A stretch of DNA of 64,000 bases from an uncultured Pelagibacteraceae bacterium (lineage in GTDB: Bacteria > Pseudomonadota > Alphaproteobacteria > Pelagibacterales > Pelagibacteraceae), in contig CACKZH010000003.1 of NCBI GenBank assembly GCA_902604575.1, positions 1-64,000 of the forward strand. The letters are read 5' to 3'. Below are positions 32,811-43,827 of this stretch, piece by piece. Made by a program: the position numbers and the translations under genes. A model generated the notes under the pieces. It did no database searches. It was not told the DNA's origin and saw only the letters and a list, made by a program, of their open reading frames with translations. How positions within the stretch are numbered: the first letter of the stretch is position 1; every line of letters begins with the position of its first letter.

Positions 32811-33811
32811 TATTTATTTAAATCAACTAATACTCTTCCAGCAATTTCACCTTTTAAAATTTTAGGATAAGTTTCAACTAATTCCTCCAAACTAACAGTT
32901 AAAACTGATTTTTCAATTAAATCAAAATCAATTAATTTAGATGCCTCAGCCCAAATAAATTCTCTTCTTTTTATGCTGCAATTAGCGGAGTCCATTCCCC
33001 AAACTTTAATTCCTCTTAACATAAACGGAAGTAAATTTGTGTTAAGCTCATTACTATTTGCATTTCCACAAACTGCTATGATTCCATTTGATTTTGTTTG
33101 AGCTATTGCGTTTGCCAAAATTTTTCCGCCTACAGTATCAACTACTCCATCCCATAAACCCTTATCTATTGGTCTTGGATCTTTATCAAATTCAGCCCTA
33201 TTTATAATGTTTTTAGCGCCTAATGATTTTAAATAGTCTGACTTAGAATCTTTTCCTGTCACTGCAGTAACGTTGTAACCTAATTTAGTTAAAGCCATAA
33301 CTGCTAAACTACCAACTCCACCTGTTGCACCAGTTACCAAAACATCATTAACTTTTTCTCCTAATAAAATACTTTCTCTTGCTTGAATAGCAAATGCACT
33401 CATTAGAGAAGTTAAACCAGCTGTTCCTAAAATCATGGCTTGTTTGCTAGTCAAACTATCTGGTTTTTTTACTAAAAAATCTCCACTTACTTTTGCAATT
33501 TGTGAAAACCCTCCAAAAAAAACTTCTCCAACTCTAAAACCAGTAAGAATTACTTCATCACCTTCTTTAAATTTTGGATTGTCACTTCCAATAACAGTTC
33601 CAGAAAAATCTATTCCTGGAATATGAGGATATTCTTTAACTAATCTTCCCCCATTCTTTAGAATCATTCCATCTTTAAAGTTTAAGTCCGAATAATCTAC
33701 TTTTACAGTTACATCTCCGTGTTTTAAGAAACTCTTATCTAAAGATTTTACTTCACGCGAAAAGTTTTCGCCTTCTTGGTTAAGGACTATTGCTTTGAAT
33801 TGATCCGACAC
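32810..33811 (-). CDS. acuI: acrylyl-CoA reductase (NADPH), AcuI/YhdH family
   Basis: This 333-residue zinc-free medium-chain oxidoreductase starts with GTG. Signature stretches are DYSDLNFKDGMIL (about 39), PHIPGIDFSGTV (about 62) and the cofactor loop VTGATGGVGSLAV (about 159). AcuI reduces toxic acryloyl-CoA, produced when acrylate from DMSP cleavage is activated, to propionyl-CoA. A DddP-type DMSP lyase is encoded at 46874, so the window holds both ends of the acrylate branch. YhdH-like quinone reductase is the wider-family alternative. Confidence 0.88.
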   Translation of the reverse strand: MSDQFKAIVLNQEGENFSREVKSLDKSFLKHGDVTVKVDYSDLNFKDGMILKNGGRLVKEYPHIPGIDFSGTVIGSDNPKFKEGDEVILTGFRVGEVFFGGFSQIAKVSGDFLVKKPDSLTSKQAMILGTAGLTSLMSAFAIQARESILLGEKVNDVLVTGATGGVGSLAVMALTKLGYNVTAVTGKDSKSDYLKSLGAKNIINRAEFDKDPRPIDKGLWDGVVDTVGGKILANAIAQTKSNGIIAVCGNANSNELNTNLLPFMLRGIKVWGMDSANCSIKRREFIWAEASKLIDFDLIEKSVLTVSLEELVETYPKILKGEIAGRVLVDLNK

Positions 33812-33812
33812 A

Positions 33813-34433
33813 CTAATCTTTTAACGTAGTGCTGATAAATCGTAAATATCTATTTTGATAACTTAAATCTTCTTTGAATTGACCTAAGTAAAAATTAGTC
33901 ACTGTCGTTGCTTGTTCTTTTTTAATACCTCTCATAGTCATACACTGATGAGTTGAATCTATGGTTACTGCTACACCTTTTGCATCTAGAGCTTCCATTA
34001 AAGTATTTGCTATCTGAACAGTTAATCTTTCTTGTGTCTGTAATCTTTTTGAAAATATTTCGACAACTCTTGCAATTTTACTTAATCCTACAACTCTTTC
34101 ATTTGGTATATAGGCAACATGAGCTTTTCCTATAATTGGAGCCATATGGTGTTCACAGTGACTTTGCACCGAAATATTTTTTTGAACAACCATGTCGCTG
34201 TAACCTTCAACATCACCGAAAGTTTTATCTAATACTTTTTTTGCATCCTCACTGTAACCTTGAAAATATTCTTTAAAAGCTTTTACAACTCTCTTAGGAG
34301 TTTCTAGCAACCCTTCTCTTTTAGGGTCCTCTCCCATCCATGATAAAATAGTTCTAATTGCTTCTTCAGCTTCTTTATCCGAAACCTTTTTAATGTCTAA
34401 ATTTTTGTCGTCTGTGTCTTTTACTAATTTCAT
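33813..34433 (-). CDS. folE: GTP cyclohydrolase I
   Basis: This 206-residue enzyme is the usual length. Zinc and active-site motifs are SHCEHHMAPIIGKAHVAY (about 110) and STHQCMTMRGI (about 173), with LSKIARVVEIFSKRLQTQERL between them. It converts GTP to dihydroneopterin triphosphate, the entry to folate. Folate is central to the C1 chemistry of the surrounding locus. It is followed by acuI after one base, so the two share a transcript, and it is divergent from hisI across 77 bases. Confidence 0.96.
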   Translation of the reverse strand: MKLVKDTDDKNLDIKKVSDKEAEEAIRTILSWMGEDPKREGLLETPKRVVKAFKEYFQGYSEDAKKVLDKTFGDVEGYSDMVVQKNISVQSHCEHHMAPIIGKAHVAYIPNERVVGLSKIARVVEIFSKRLQTQERLTVQIANTLMEALDAKGVAVTIDSTHQCMTMRGIKKEQATTVTNFYLGQFKEDLSYQNRYLRFISTTLKD

Positions 34434-34510
34434 AGCGCCTTTTTATACAGTAAATACCTTAATTTAAAAATATTTAATATATTTAGATATGTGCTACATA
34501 ATCACCCCGT

Positions 34511-34978
34511 ATGTTCAAAAAAAGAGAAAATATCTATGATATTGAAGAAGGAAATCTTCTTTCACCTAAATTTGATAATGATGGATTGATTCCAGTAATT
34601 ACCATGTGCTCAAAGACTAAGGATATTTTAATGCATGGATATATGAATGTGGAAGCTCTTAAAAAGACAATTGAAACTAAAGAGGCACACTATTTTAGTA
34701 GATCAAGAAAAGCTATCTGGCACAAAGGTAAGACAAGTGGTTTTACACAAAAGGTTACTGAAATAAGAATTGATGATGATCAAGACTCAATATGGTTAAC
34801 AGTTGATATTGGCGACGGAGCTAGTTGTCATGTTGGTTATAGGTCATGTTTTTATAGATCAGTTCCTATGGGACCAATAGAAAATGGAAGAAAAGTTGAA
34901 ATGGAATTTCTTGAAAAAGAAAAAAAATTTGATCCTGAAGAAGTTTATAAAGGTCAACCAAATCCTACAAAAATTTAA
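34511..34978 (+). CDS. hisI: phosphoribosyl-AMP cyclohydrolase
   Basis: This 155-residue HisI has the canonical HGYMNVEALKKTIET (about 47), HYFSRSRKAIWHKGKTSG (about 68) and the zinc/magnesium site DIGDGASCHVGYRSCFYR (about 104). It performs the third step of histidine synthesis. No fused HisE domain is present. The stop is followed directly by the DUF2237 start, so the two are translationally coupled. Other his genes are absent except the HisN candidate at 3613. Confidence 0.95.
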   Translation: MFKKRENIYDIEEGNLLSPKFDNDGLIPVITMCSKTKDILMHGYMNVEALKKTIETKEAHYFSRSRKAIWHKGKTSGFTQKVTEIRIDDDQDSIWLTVDIGDGASCHVGYRSCFYRSVPMGPIENGRKVEMEFLEKEKKFDPEEVYKGQPNPTKI

Positions 34979-35353
34979 ATGAGTGAGAAACAAAAAAATG
35001 TTCTAGGTGAAGATCTAGAAGAATGTTCAAATGACCCTTTAACAGGTTGGTTTCGTGATGGTTGTTGTAACACTGACGAGAACGATCATGGACTTCATAC
35101 AGTTTGTGCCAAAGTTACTACCGAATGCTTAGAGTGGATGAAAGAAGCAGGTAACGATTTAATAACTCCACATCCTGAATTTGGGTTTCCAGGTTTAAAA
35201 GATGGAGATGGATGGTGTTTGTGTGCTAGTTGGTATGCAAAAGCAGTTGAAGCCGGTAAAGGATGTCCAATATTTTTGAAAAGAACCCACGAAAACACTC
35301 TTAAATATGTATCTATTGAAACTTTAAAAAAGTTTGCAATAGACTTGTCCTAA
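34979..35353 (+). CDS. DUF2237 family protein
   Basis: This 124-residue protein matches DUF2237 nearly end to end: NVLGEDLEECSNDPLTGWFRDGCC, HTVCAKVTTECLEW, GNDLITPHPEFGFPGLKDGDGWCLCA and the C-terminal THENTLKYV. The conserved cysteines and acidic residues suggest metal binding, but no function is established. It follows hisI with no spacing and is convergent with the ETF-QO gene, which ends one base away. Confidence 0.9.
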   Translation: MSEKQKNVLGEDLEECSNDPLTGWFRDGCCNTDENDHGLHTVCAKVTTECLEWMKEAGNDLITPHPEFGFPGLKDGDGWCLCASWYAKAVEAGKGCPIFLKRTHENTLKYVSIETLKKFAIDLS

Positions 35354-35354
35354 T

Positions 35355-36974
35355 TTACATATTTCCATATCTTGGACCACCACTACCCTCTGGAGTAACC
35401 CAAGTTATATTTTGAGAAGGTTCTTTAATATCACAAGTTTTACAATGAATACAATTTTGAGAATTGATCACAAATTTATTTACATCATTTTCTTTTTGAA
35501 CTTCATACACACCTGCGGGACAATATCTTTGAGCAGGTTCATCAAATTTTTCTAAAGTATAATTTATTGGTAAATCAGGATCTTTAAGTTTAAGATGAAC
35601 TGGTTGATTATCTGCATGATTGGTTCCTGTTAAATACACTGAACTTGTTTTGTCAAAAGTTATAACATTATCATATTTTGGATAATCTATTTTTGGCATT
35701 TGATTTGCAGGTTTTAATGTTTCATGATCAGCATGTTTATGTTTAAGTGTAAAAGGAAGTTTTCCTCTAAATAAAATTTGATCGATACCTGTGAAAATTA
35801 TCCCTAAAATTAATCCCCAACTAAAACTAGGTTTCACGTTCCGAGCTTCATAAAGCTCTTTATATAACCAGCTATTTTTAAATTTATCTTCATAAATAGA
35901 TAAATCTTTGTTTTCTTTTAAGTGATCATTAATAGTTTCAGCTGCAATAATTCCACTTTTCATTGCAGTATGTGAACCTTTGATTTTCGGCATATTCAAA
36001 GTTCCAGCATCACAGCCAACCAACAAAGCTCCGGGCATAAACATTTTTGGCAAACTTTGAAATCCACCTTCAATTAAAGCCCTTGCACCGTAAGAAATTC
36101 TTTTTCCACCTTCTATAATTTTTTTTATTGCTGGATGTGTTTTAAACCTCTGAAATTCATCATAAGGTGATAAATGTGGATTTTTGTAATCTAGACCAAT
36201 TACATAGCCCAGAAAAACTTGTTTATTTTCTGCATGATACATAAAACTACCACCATATGTATTGTTATCTAATGGCCATCCAGCTGTATGCATAACTAAG
36301 CCTTCTTCGTGATTTTTATCCTCTATTTCCCATATTTCTTTAAAACCAATTCCATATTGTTGAGGATCTTTACCTTTATTTAATTCAAATTTTTCAATCA
36401 ATTGTTTTCCTAAATGACCTCTACACCCTTCGGCAAAAACAGTTACTTTACCTAAAAGCTCAATACCTGGTTCAAAACTATCTTTTTTATTACCATCTTT
36501 ATCTATACCCATATCTTGAGTTGCAACACCTTTAACAGATCCATCTTCGTTATATAAAATTTCACTTGCTGGAAATCCTGGAAAAATCTCTACACCTAGC
36601 TTCTCAGCTTGTTCTGCAAGCCATCTACACAGATTTGCTAAACTGATAATATAATTTTTATGATTTTGTTGCACCGCAGGTAGTAGCCAGGTTGGCCAAC
36701 TTAAAGATTTGGTTTTTCCTAAAAATAAAAATTTTTCTTTAGTTACTTTTGTTTTGATTGGAGAATTTAATTCTCTCCAATTTGGTAGTAATTCATCTAG
36801 AGCACGCGTTTCAAATACATTTCCACTTAAAATATGAGCTCCAATCTCTGATGCTTTTTCTAATAAACAAACATTTAGATTTGGATCTAATTGTTTTAAC
36901 TTTATTGCAGTTGATAATCCTGATGGTCCTCCACCAATGATTACAACATCATATTTCATTGATTCTCTAGACAT
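35355..36974 (-). CDS. etfD: electron transfer flavoprotein-ubiquinone oxidoreductase
   Basis: This 539-residue protein has an N-terminal FAD motif (VVIIGGGPSGLSTAIKL), ubiquinone-binding and membrane-anchoring central regions, and a C-terminal 4Fe-4S site with Cys in RYCPAGVYEV and QNCIHCKTCDIKEPSQNI, ending PRYGNM. It passes electrons from ETF to the quinone pool. It lies 23 bases downstream of etfA and so belongs with the DMGDH-like/etfBA unit, giving a full electron path from methylamine oxidation to respiration. Confidence 0.95.
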   Translation of the reverse strand: MSRESMKYDVVIIGGGPSGLSTAIKLKQLDPNLNVCLLEKASEIGAHILSGNVFETRALDELLPNWRELNSPIKTKVTKEKFLFLGKTKSLSWPTWLLPAVQQNHKNYIISLANLCRWLAEQAEKLGVEIFPGFPASEILYNEDGSVKGVATQDMGIDKDGNKKDSFEPGIELLGKVTVFAEGCRGHLGKQLIEKFELNKGKDPQQYGIGFKEIWEIEDKNHEEGLVMHTAGWPLDNNTYGGSFMYHAENKQVFLGYVIGLDYKNPHLSPYDEFQRFKTHPAIKKIIEGGKRISYGARALIEGGFQSLPKMFMPGALLVGCDAGTLNMPKIKGSHTAMKSGIIAAETINDHLKENKDLSIYEDKFKNSWLYKELYEARNVKPSFSWGLILGIIFTGIDQILFRGKLPFTLKHKHADHETLKPANQMPKIDYPKYDNVITFDKTSSVYLTGTNHADNQPVHLKLKDPDLPINYTLEKFDEPAQRYCPAGVYEVQKENDVNKFVINSQNCIHCKTCDIKEPSQNITWVTPEGSGGPRYGNM

Positions 36975-36997
36975 ACTCTAGTTTTTAACTGTAAGGA

Positions 36998-37951
36998 TTA
37001 TTTTTGTATAGTGTTTAATTTGTTCAGCTCTTCCATAAACTGAGGCAGTGCCTCAAATAAATCAGCTTCAAGTCCATAATCTGCAACACTGAAAATTGGA
37101 GCTTCACCATCTTTATTAATTGCAACTATAACTTTACTCTCCTTCATTCCTGCTAAATGTTGAATAGCACCTGAAATTCCAACAGCGATATATAAATCTG
37201 GTACTACCACTTTTCCTGTTTGGCCTACTTGATGATCATTACTTATGTATCCAGCATCTACTGCTGCTCTTGATGCTCCAATTGCTGCACCTAGTTTGTC
37301 AGCAATTTCTGTAATTAATTTAAAATTGTCCCCACTTTGCATTCCTCTGCCACCTGATACAACAATTCTTGCTGTTCCAAGTTCAGGTCGATCAGATTTA
37401 ATTTCTTCTCTTTTTATAAATTTTGTATTTGAAAACTCTTCACTAGCATCCACTTTTTCAATTGGGGCTGATCCACCTGTACTCTCACATGGATCGAAAG
37501 AAGTGGGTCTGATTGTAACGCACTTTTTAGCATCATTACTCTTAATGGTTGCAAAAGCGTTACCGGCATAAATTGGTCTTAAAAAAGTATCTGGTGATAT
37601 TACTTTAATGATGTCACTTACTTGCGATGTGTCAAGATGAGCAGCAATTCGTGGCATTAAATTTTTTCCAAATGTATTTGCCGAACAAACAATGTGAGAA
37701 TAATTTTCTGCAAGTTTAACAATCACTGGAGCAAAATTTTCTGCTGTGAAGTTTTCATAGTGAGCTCCTTCTACACTCAATACCTTTTTAACTACTGGAA
37801 GTTCAGATAATTGTTTTGCAGCATCTGCAGAGTTTTGACCAATAATTACAGCATGTAAATCTGAATCTATTTGAGATGCTGCTGTAGCTGCATTAAGAGT
37901 AAATGGTCTTAACTCTTTATTATTATGTTCTGCTATAAGTAAGACTGCCAT
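36998..37951 (-). CDS. etfA: electron transfer flavoprotein alpha subunit
   Basis: This 317-residue ETF-alpha has the C-terminal FAD domain with [31 protein letters not shown] and [23 protein letters not shown]. It forms the ETF heterodimer with EtfB, encoded upstream with a one-base overlap. In this position it would accept electrons from the dimethylglycine dehydrogenase-like enzyme at 38700 and hand them to ETF-QO. Confidence 0.96.
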   Translation of the reverse strand: MAVLLIAEHNNKELRPFTLNAATAASQIDSDLHAVIIGQNSADAAKQLSELPVVKKVLSVEGAHYENFTAENFAPVIVKLAENYSHIVCSANTFGKNLMPRIAAHLDTSQVSDIIKVISPDTFLRPIYAGNAFATIKSNDAKKCVTIRPTSFDPCESTGGSAPIEKVDASEEFSNTKFIKREEIKSDRPELGTARIVVSGGRGMQSGDNFKLITEIADKLGAAIGASRAAVDAGYISNDHQVGQTGKVVVPDLYIAVGISGAIQHLAGMKESKVIVAINKDGEAPIFSVADYGLEADLFEALPQFMEELNKLNTIQK

Positions 37952-38700
37952 TAAATTACCTTCGCTTCATTTTTTAACTTTTGAACTAATTCAGCAACAT
38001 TTGCTACTTTTATACCTGCTTTTCTTTTTGGAGGTTCCTCTACTTTTGTTTGTTCTAATCTTGGTGATACATCTACACCTAAATCAGAAGCAGCAATTTC
38101 CTCGATAGGTTTTTTCTTAGCCTTCATTATATTTGGTAGTGATGCATATCTTGGTTCATTCAGCCTAAGATCACAAGTCACAATAGCTGGAATATTTATT
38201 TCAATTGTTTCAAGACCTTCGTCTATTTCTCTAGTTACTTCTAATTTATTATCTTTTACATCGATCTTTGAGGCAAATGTTGCTTGTGGCCAATTTAATA
38301 AAGCACTCAACATTTGACCTGTTTGATTACAATCATCATCAATTGCTTGTTTGCCCATAAATACTAAATCTGGTTTTTCTTTATCTACTATTTTTTGCAA
38401 AATTTTTGAAACAGCGAGTGGTTCTAAAATTCCATCGACTTTCACATGAATACCTCTGTCCGCACCAACTGCTAAAGCTTTTCTAACAGTTTCTTGAGCT
38501 TTTTCTTCACCGACAGTTACAGCTACTACTTCTGTAGCTTTGCCTGCCTCTTTAATTTTTACAGCCTCCTCTATTGCATTATCATCAGGGGGGTTGGTTG
38601 ACATTTTAACGTTGTCAGTAACTACACCCGTTCCGTCTTCTTTAACTCTTATTTGAACGTTGTAATCAATAACCCTTTTTACAGCTACTAAAATTTTCAT
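37951..38700 (-). CDS. etfB: electron transfer flavoprotein beta subunit
   Basis: This 249-residue ETF-beta has the AMP-binding family motifs: an N-terminal [14 protein letters not shown], the central [23 protein letters not shown] (about 114) and the C-terminal [17 protein letters not shown] recognition loop that docks partner dehydrogenases. The start overlaps the stop of the DMGDH-like gene by one base, strong evidence that that enzyme is its physiological partner. Confidence 0.96.
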   Translation of the reverse strand: MKILVAVKRVIDYNVQIRVKEDGTGVVTDNVKMSTNPPDDNAIEEAVKIKEAGKATEVVAVTVGEEKAQETVRKALAVGADRGIHVKVDGILEPLAVSKILQKIVDKEKPDLVFMGKQAIDDDCNQTGQMLSALLNWPQATFASKIDVKDNKLEVTREIDEGLETIEINIPAIVTCDLRLNEPRYASLPNIMKAKKKPIEEIAASDLGVDVSPRLEQTKVEEPPKRKAGIKVANVAELVQKLKNEAKVI

Positions 38701-41132
38701 TAAGCTCTCAATAAATTATTTTCTGAATCGTATGGACTCTCATCTAAGACAGTAGCGTCGTATATTTCACCCAATATATCAACTTGTAATTTGTCGCCCA
38801 CATTTGAACAATCTGGCTTAACCATTGCTAGAGCTATTGATTTATCTAATCTAAATCCAAATTCACCTCCGGTTGCTCTTCCAACAACTTTTCCATCTTT
38901 AAAAATTGGGTTATTTCCAAGTACATCTGCATCTTTAGTATTGTGAACCTCTAAAGTGACCAATTTATTATCAAAACCTTTTTCTCTCCATTTATTAAGT
39001 GCTTCTAACCCAATAAAGTTTCCTTTATTTGGGTGAACAAATCTATCAAGACCAGATTCATATGGCGAGTATTCAATTGATAATTCTGTACCAACTAGCT
39101 TGTAAGATTTTTCAACTCTTAAACTATTCATTGCTCTAATTCCAAAAGGTTTAATTCCTAAATCTTTTCCCGCTTCCATTAATTTATCAAAAATATGGTT
39201 TTGATATTCAATTGGATGATGTAATTCCCAACCAAGCTCACCAACAAAGTTTACTCTCATTGCATTTACTGGAGCGTATCCAACATTTACATTTTTTGCA
39301 GTTAGCCATTTAAAATTTTCATTTGAAAAATCATCTGTTGAAACCTTTTGCATTAACTCTCTAGCTTTAGGTCCTGCTACTACCAGAACTCCTGTACTAT
39401 TAGTTAGATCTTCAAAAATTACTGATCCATCATCTGGCATCCATTTTTGTATCCAGTCATGATCTAACCTTAAATTTGCTCCAGCAGAAACTAAATAGTA
39501 ACTATTCTCTGCTTCTTTCATTATTGTAAATTCTGAATGCACCCCACCTTTAGTATTTAAAGCGTGACACAAATTTATCCTTCCAATTTTTTTTGGAAGT
39601 TTGTTTGCAACTAAATAATCTAAAAATTCCTCTGCTTTAGGCCCTTTAATTCTACATTTTGCAAATGCAGTCATATCTAAAAGACCCACGTTTTCTTTTA
39701 CATTTTGACATTCTTTTTTAATAGCATCAAACCATTTCGATCTTCTGAATGACCAATCATCTTTTTGTTCCATTCCATCTGTTGCAAAGAAATTAGGTCT
39801 TTCCCATCCAAACTTCTGACCAAACACAGCACCTAAATTTTTCATTCGCTCATAACAAGGAGCTGTTCTTAGAGGTCTTGCTGCTGGTCTTTCTTCATCT
39901 GGATAATGGACAATAAATACATGACTGTATGCTTCTTCATTTTTTGCTTTCAAATAAGATTTAGTTGCATAATTACCGTAACGTCTTGGTTCAACACCTA
40001 ACATATCAATTGTAGGTTCACCATCAACAATCCACTCTGCTAATTGCCAGCCTGCACCACCTGCTGCTGTTATTCCAAAACTATGTCCTTCATTAATCCA
40101 AAAATTTTTAAGTCCCCAAGCTGGTCCAACAATTGGATTTCCATCAGGAGTATAACAGATTGCTCCATTATAAACTTTCTTCACTCCAACTTCTCCAAAC
40201 GCGGGTACTCTATGAATTGCTCCTTCAATGTGTGGAGCTAATCTGTCTAAGTCTTCTTGAAATAATTCATATTCAGAATTTTTTGATGGCCCCTCTACAT
40301 AACAAGCTGGTGCACCATCTTCATAAGGGCCTAAAATTAATCCTCCAGCTTCTTCTCTCATATACCATCTGCTATCACTATCTCTTAAGACTCCCATTTC
40401 TGGTAATCCATCTTTTTTTCTTTTTTGAATTGCAGGATGCGGTTCTGTAACAATGTATTGATGTTCAACAGGTATTACTGGAATATCTAATCCTACCATT
40501 TCACCTGTTTGTCTTGCAAAATTTCCAGAACAAGAAATAACATGTTCGCACTCTATTGATCCCTTATCTGTTTCCACAATCCATCCATCTTTAGTTTGCC
40601 TCATTGATAGGACAGTTGTGTTTCTATAAATTTCTGCACCTCTATTTCTTGCACCTGTTGCTAATGCTTGTGTTAAATCTGCTGGTTGAATATATCCATC
40701 TTCAGGGTGTTGTATTGCACCAACTAAATCATCTGTATGACACAATGGCCAAATTTCTTTTACTTGTTCTGGTTTCAAAAATTTAACATCTACTCCAATA
40801 GTTCGAGCAACACCTGCGTATTGATGGTATTCATCCATTCTATCTTTTGTACTTGCTAAACGAATATTTGAAACAACACTAAAGCCAACATTTTTTCCAG
40901 TTTCTTCCTCTAATGTTTTATAAAGATTAACTGCATATTTATGAAGTTGTCCAACTGAATAACTCATATTAAATAAAGGCAACAAACCTGCGGCATGCCA
41001 AGTAGATCCTGATGTTAATTCTTTTCTTTCAACTAGAACAACATCAGACCAGCCCTTTTTTGCTAAATGATAAAGGGCGCTTACCCCTACAACTCCTCCA
41101 CCAACTACTACAACTTTAGTTTTTGTTTTCAT
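38700..41132 (-). CDS. dimethylglycine/sarcosine dehydrogenase-family flavoprotein, paralog 1
   Basis: This 810-residue cytosolic protein has an N-terminal DAO-type FAD domain ([20 protein letters not shown]) with GSTWHAAG, whose His is the covalent FAD site in DMGDH, then FAO-M and C-terminal GcvT-like folate domains (from about residue 440; [11 protein letters not shown]). Family enzymes remove a methyl group from dimethylglycine or sarcosine, giving 5,10-methylene-THF and feeding electrons to ETF. It heads the etfBA-etfD unit. The precise substrate versus paralog 2 (48732) cannot be told by eye. Confidence 0.88.
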   Translation of the reverse strand: MKTKTKVVVVGGGVVGVSALYHLAKKGWSDVVLVERKELTSGSTWHAAGLLPLFNMSYSVGQLHKYAVNLYKTLEEETGKNVGFSVVSNIRLASTKDRMDEYHQYAGVARTIGVDVKFLKPEQVKEIWPLCHTDDLVGAIQHPEDGYIQPADLTQALATGARNRGAEIYRNTTVLSMRQTKDGWIVETDKGSIECEHVISCSGNFARQTGEMVGLDIPVIPVEHQYIVTEPHPAIQKRKKDGLPEMGVLRDSDSRWYMREEAGGLILGPYEDGAPACYVEGPSKNSEYELFQEDLDRLAPHIEGAIHRVPAFGEVGVKKVYNGAICYTPDGNPIVGPAWGLKNFWINEGHSFGITAAGGAGWQLAEWIVDGEPTIDMLGVEPRRYGNYATKSYLKAKNEEAYSHVFIVHYPDEERPAARPLRTAPCYERMKNLGAVFGQKFGWERPNFFATDGMEQKDDWSFRRSKWFDAIKKECQNVKENVGLLDMTAFAKCRIKGPKAEEFLDYLVANKLPKKIGRINLCHALNTKGGVHSEFTIMKEAENSYYLVSAGANLRLDHDWIQKWMPDDGSVIFEDLTNSTGVLVVAGPKARELMQKVSTDDFSNENFKWLTAKNVNVGYAPVNAMRVNFVGELGWELHHPIEYQNHIFDKLMEAGKDLGIKPFGIRAMNSLRVEKSYKLVGTELSIEYSPYESGLDRFVHPNKGNFIGLEALNKWREKGFDNKLVTLEVHNTKDADVLGNNPIFKDGKVVGRATGGEFGFRLDKSIALAMVKPDCSNVGDKLQVDILGEIYDATVLDESPYDSENNLLRA

Positions 41133-41189
41133 TCAGGGATTCCTACTAAATTTTTAATTGTTACGAAACAAAAATGTATATGTAGACAA

Positions 41190-41666
41190 TCAAATTGAGC
41201 TTCCAAGAGGGATTGGACTCGATACCATTGTCGTCAACCAACAGTCTTTCAAAGTTCCCTCAGAGGTGTATTTTTCAACTTGCCAATTGAATTTGTGATA
41301 AATTTTGTCTTTATCGAGAATGATAACTTCAAATTGAGCCCATTTGTCACTACTTCCAAGTTCAGTTATTGTATGACTTAGGTGGTTAATCATCATCCCA
41401 TAAGAGTCGCTTTTTATCATCATCTTAAAATTGCTTAATGGTCCTGTTACTCTCTTATTATTTGGATGAGCAAATTTCCAAGTTTGTTCTATACCACTAT
41501 CTTTATATTCAAGATCATTTTGTTGAAGCCCACTCAATTGAATTTTAATAACTTCTTTGGGGCTTATAGTGCTATTTGGGTTTAATAATTCAGCGTAAGA
41601 AAATGAAATAAAGAAAAAAAATAAAATTACAGCTTTAAAGATTATTAGCAGTTTTTCTAACATCAT
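41190..41666 (-). CDS. DUF4864 secreted protein
   Basis: This 158-residue protein has an N-terminal hydrophobic signal (AVILFFFFISFSYA) and a mature part resembling DUF4864: PKEVIKIQLSGLQQND, then WKFAHPNNKRVTGPLSNFKMMIK and a C-terminal GTLKDCWLTT. Members are small periplasmic proteins of unknown role. It overlaps the NAD(P)H oxidoreductase gene by 32 bases, so the start may be slightly later (the second Met). It ends the long minus-strand betaine operon; 57 bases without any clear terminator separate it from the DMGDH-like gene. Confidence 0.75.
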   Translation of the reverse strand: MMLEKLLIIFKAVILFFFFISFSYAELLNPNSTISPKEVIKIQLSGLQQNDLEYKDSGIEQTWKFAHPNNKRVTGPLSNFKMMIKSDSYGMMINHLSHTITELGSSDKWAQFEVIILDKDKIYHKFNWQVEKYTSEGTLKDCWLTTMVSSPIPLGSSI

Positions 41667-42204
41667 TTAAAAACTCTTGTCTCTTTGCATCACTAACAAA
41701 TGGTACTGCAAAATATCTTCTATAGACAATGTTATATATGCCACACATATGAAATACTCCTCTTTTTAATCTTCTAATTGGTAAGTTTAAAAAAAAAGTT
41801 GTAATTGCTAATCTTGGTGAACCATATGTGCAGAATATTATAGCTTTTTTATCTCTTAAGTTTCCAATTGGATAACCATAGTTTCCAACCAACTGTTTAA
41901 ATCTAAACGCCCAAGGTGGGGCTAAAACTTTATCTATCCAACCCTCAACTATCGCTGGCATCCTAAAATTCCAAATTGGAGCAATTAAAACAATTGTATC
42001 ACTTTCTTCGATTCTTTTTCTATAATCTAAAACTTCTTGATCAGGTTCCTCTCCAGCAAAAACAGGATCAAATTTCTCTTTATATAAATCTACAACATCA
42101 ACTTGATTTCCATTTACTTTTGATTGTTTAACAAATTCATCTCGAATTGCTGCATTAAATGAATTGTCGTTATAGTGTCCATACACTAAGAAAATTTTTT
42201 TCAT
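41635..42204 (-). CDS. NAD(P)H-dependent flavin oxidoreductase (flavodoxin-like, KefF/MdaB type)
   Basis: This 189-residue flavodoxin-fold protein has LVYGHYNDNSFNAAI at the FMN phosphate site, IVLIAPIWNFRMPAIVEGWIDKVL (about 72) and IFCTYGSPR (about 123), the standard landmarks of the NQO1/KefF family. It would reduce quinones or act as an NADPH flavin reductase. It lies 12 bases after the BT1-like transporter gene. It could supply electrons to an oxygenase of the operon, but that is speculation. Confidence 0.78.
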   Translation of the reverse strand: MKKIFLVYGHYNDNSFNAAIRDEFVKQSKVNGNQVDVVDLYKEKFDPVFAGEEPDQEVLDYRKRIEESDTIVLIAPIWNFRMPAIVEGWIDKVLAPPWAFRFKQLVGNYGYPIGNLRDKKAIIFCTYGSPRLAITTFFLNLPIRRLKRGVFHMCGIYNIVYRRYFAVPFVSDAKRQEFLNDVRKTANNL

Positions 42205-42216
42205 TTTATAAAATTT

Positions 42217-43827
42217 TTATTCAGTAGTTTTGTATTTACTATTATTAATTATAAATACAAATACAATTGGAAGAATTAAAGTTAAAAGGGTTACGAAAAT
42301 TAACAATATTCCAAGTTCAGAATAATCTGCTGTGGTTTGTATTTCGCCAGAAACCTTATCCTTAACTTCCCTTGTTACAGTAAATATTTCATTTAAATAT
42401 TTTGTTCCTAATGCACTCGCTGATAATGCTAGATTTGTAAAAGATGCAAAAACCGCAAAAAAAGTTGCTTTTAAATGAGCTGGAGCATTTTTTGCTATCC
42501 AAGCTAGTAGAGGTATCATTGATACTTGGCCAAGTGGAGACTCTAATGCGGTATTAATTAATGCAATAAACTTAGCATCAACTACTCCGCCAGTTAACGA
42601 AGCTGTCCAATTATGAAAACCATAATACATTCCAACACTTGGTAAAAACAAAATTGCACCCGCAATACTTAAAACAACAATTATTTTTGCTATTGAATTA
42701 TTTGCCATAAACGGTCTTAATAAAACAATACCAACTAATGTTAAAATTGATGCAAGTAGTGATAGAATTGAAAAAAACTGTTCATTAAATCCTAGTTCAT
42801 CAATTTCGAACCATGTTAAACCAGGGCCAGGACCTGGCATGGCTCTAAATACAAAAATAATTACTGCTGTACCTACAATTGTTAATCGTAGTTCCTGAGG
42901 TAATTCCTTAATAAGTTTAAACATTAAAAACAAAATGATTATAACTGAGCCTATAAAAACAATTTCTTGTGCAAACGGAACTTTAAAGGAACCAATAGAT
43001 AATGTGAAAATAACAAAAACCAAACTTCCTCCTAATATCCACCAGTTTATTTTTGTTTTTTCGTTACCTCTTTCATCTTTAAATTCTATACCTTTAGATT
43101 TTAAAGTTTGTATTTTTTTATGTCTTAAATAATTGGCTAAAATTACACCTAGTATAGAAACTAAAGGTATTACAAGAGCATAAATGTAGATAGTTCCGTA
43201 TAAACCTATCTTATCGGCCTGCTGTAGGTTTTCCACGTCCCTAAATAAAATTACGTTAACTAATGCAACAAGTACTGTACCACCAATAATGGCAAACCTT
43301 CCAAGTGTCTGCATTGTTGTGTGCATTATTTTTATTTGATCTTTAGAATAATCATTTCCTGTTTCATCAACCAAAGGAACTGCCTCAACTGTCATAGCGT
43401 CAGCTACAACGTCCTGAACCACATAACCAACTGGAGCTAAAATCACACTTATCACAAACCATGTTTCTACCGAAAATACCTGGGACATATCTTCAGTATG
43501 AATAATCAATCCATACATAATTAGTAAACTAAGAGCTATCAACGAAGCTCCAAAGTAGACCATATAATTTTTTCTCTCCCAGATAAGATCTACTAAATGT
43601 CCTAATGGCATTTTTAATGCCCAAGGAATTCCAGCCCAAAAACCTAGGCCTGCTAAAAATGCTGCTGATAAATTTAAATAATCTTTAACAAAAAATGTAC
43701 CAACAATACCTGTTAAACCAGAAATACCTGCAGCCATATAAACCATTAATGGAGGTAGATAAGTCCATTTAAATTGACGACCCAAATCTAAAAATGTGCT
43801 GTCTAAAAATTTAATTATTTTGCTCAT
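42217..43827 (-). CDS. MFS/folate-biopterin (BT1)-type membrane transporter
   Basis: This 536-residue protein has about twelve membrane helices. GIPWALKMPLGHLVDLIWERKNYMVYFG and GYVVQDVVADAMTVEA recall the loop motifs of BT1/FBT-family transporters, distant MFS members that carry folate, biopterin or SAM. In an operon full of folate-dependent enzymes a folate-related cargo is attractive but not demonstrated. The start overlaps the CoA-binding gene stop by one base. Confidence 0.7.
   Translation of the reverse strand: MSKIIKFLDSTFLDLGRQFKWTYLPPLMVYMAAGISGLTGIVGTFFVKDYLNLSAAFLAGLGFWAGIPWALKMPLGHLVDLIWERKNYMVYFGASLIALSLLIMYGLIIHTEDMSQVFSVETWFVISVILAPVGYVVQDVVADAMTVEAVPLVDETGNDYSKDQIKIMHTTMQTLGRFAIIGGTVLVALVNVILFRDVENLQQADKIGLYGTIYIYALVIPLVSILGVILANYLRHKKIQTLKSKGIEFKDERGNEKTKINWWILGGSLVFVIFTLSIGSFKVPFAQEIVFIGSVIIILFLMFKLIKELPQELRLTIVGTAVIIFVFRAMPGPGPGLTWFEIDELGFNEQFFSILSLLASILTLVGIVLLRPFMANNSIAKIIVVLSIAGAILFLPSVGMYYGFHNWTASLTGGVVDAKFIALINTALESPLGQVSMIPLLAWIAKNAPAHLKATFFAVFASFTNLALSASALGTKYLNEIFTVTREVKDKVSGEIQTTADYSELGILLIFVTLLTLILPIVFVFIINNSKYKTTE

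Noticed and set aside
40044-40786. Several plus-strand ORFs within the DMGDH-like gene (40044, 40133, 40604)
   Set aside because: They are overlapping antisense shadows of a conserved flavoprotein and show no family motifs or ribosome sites.
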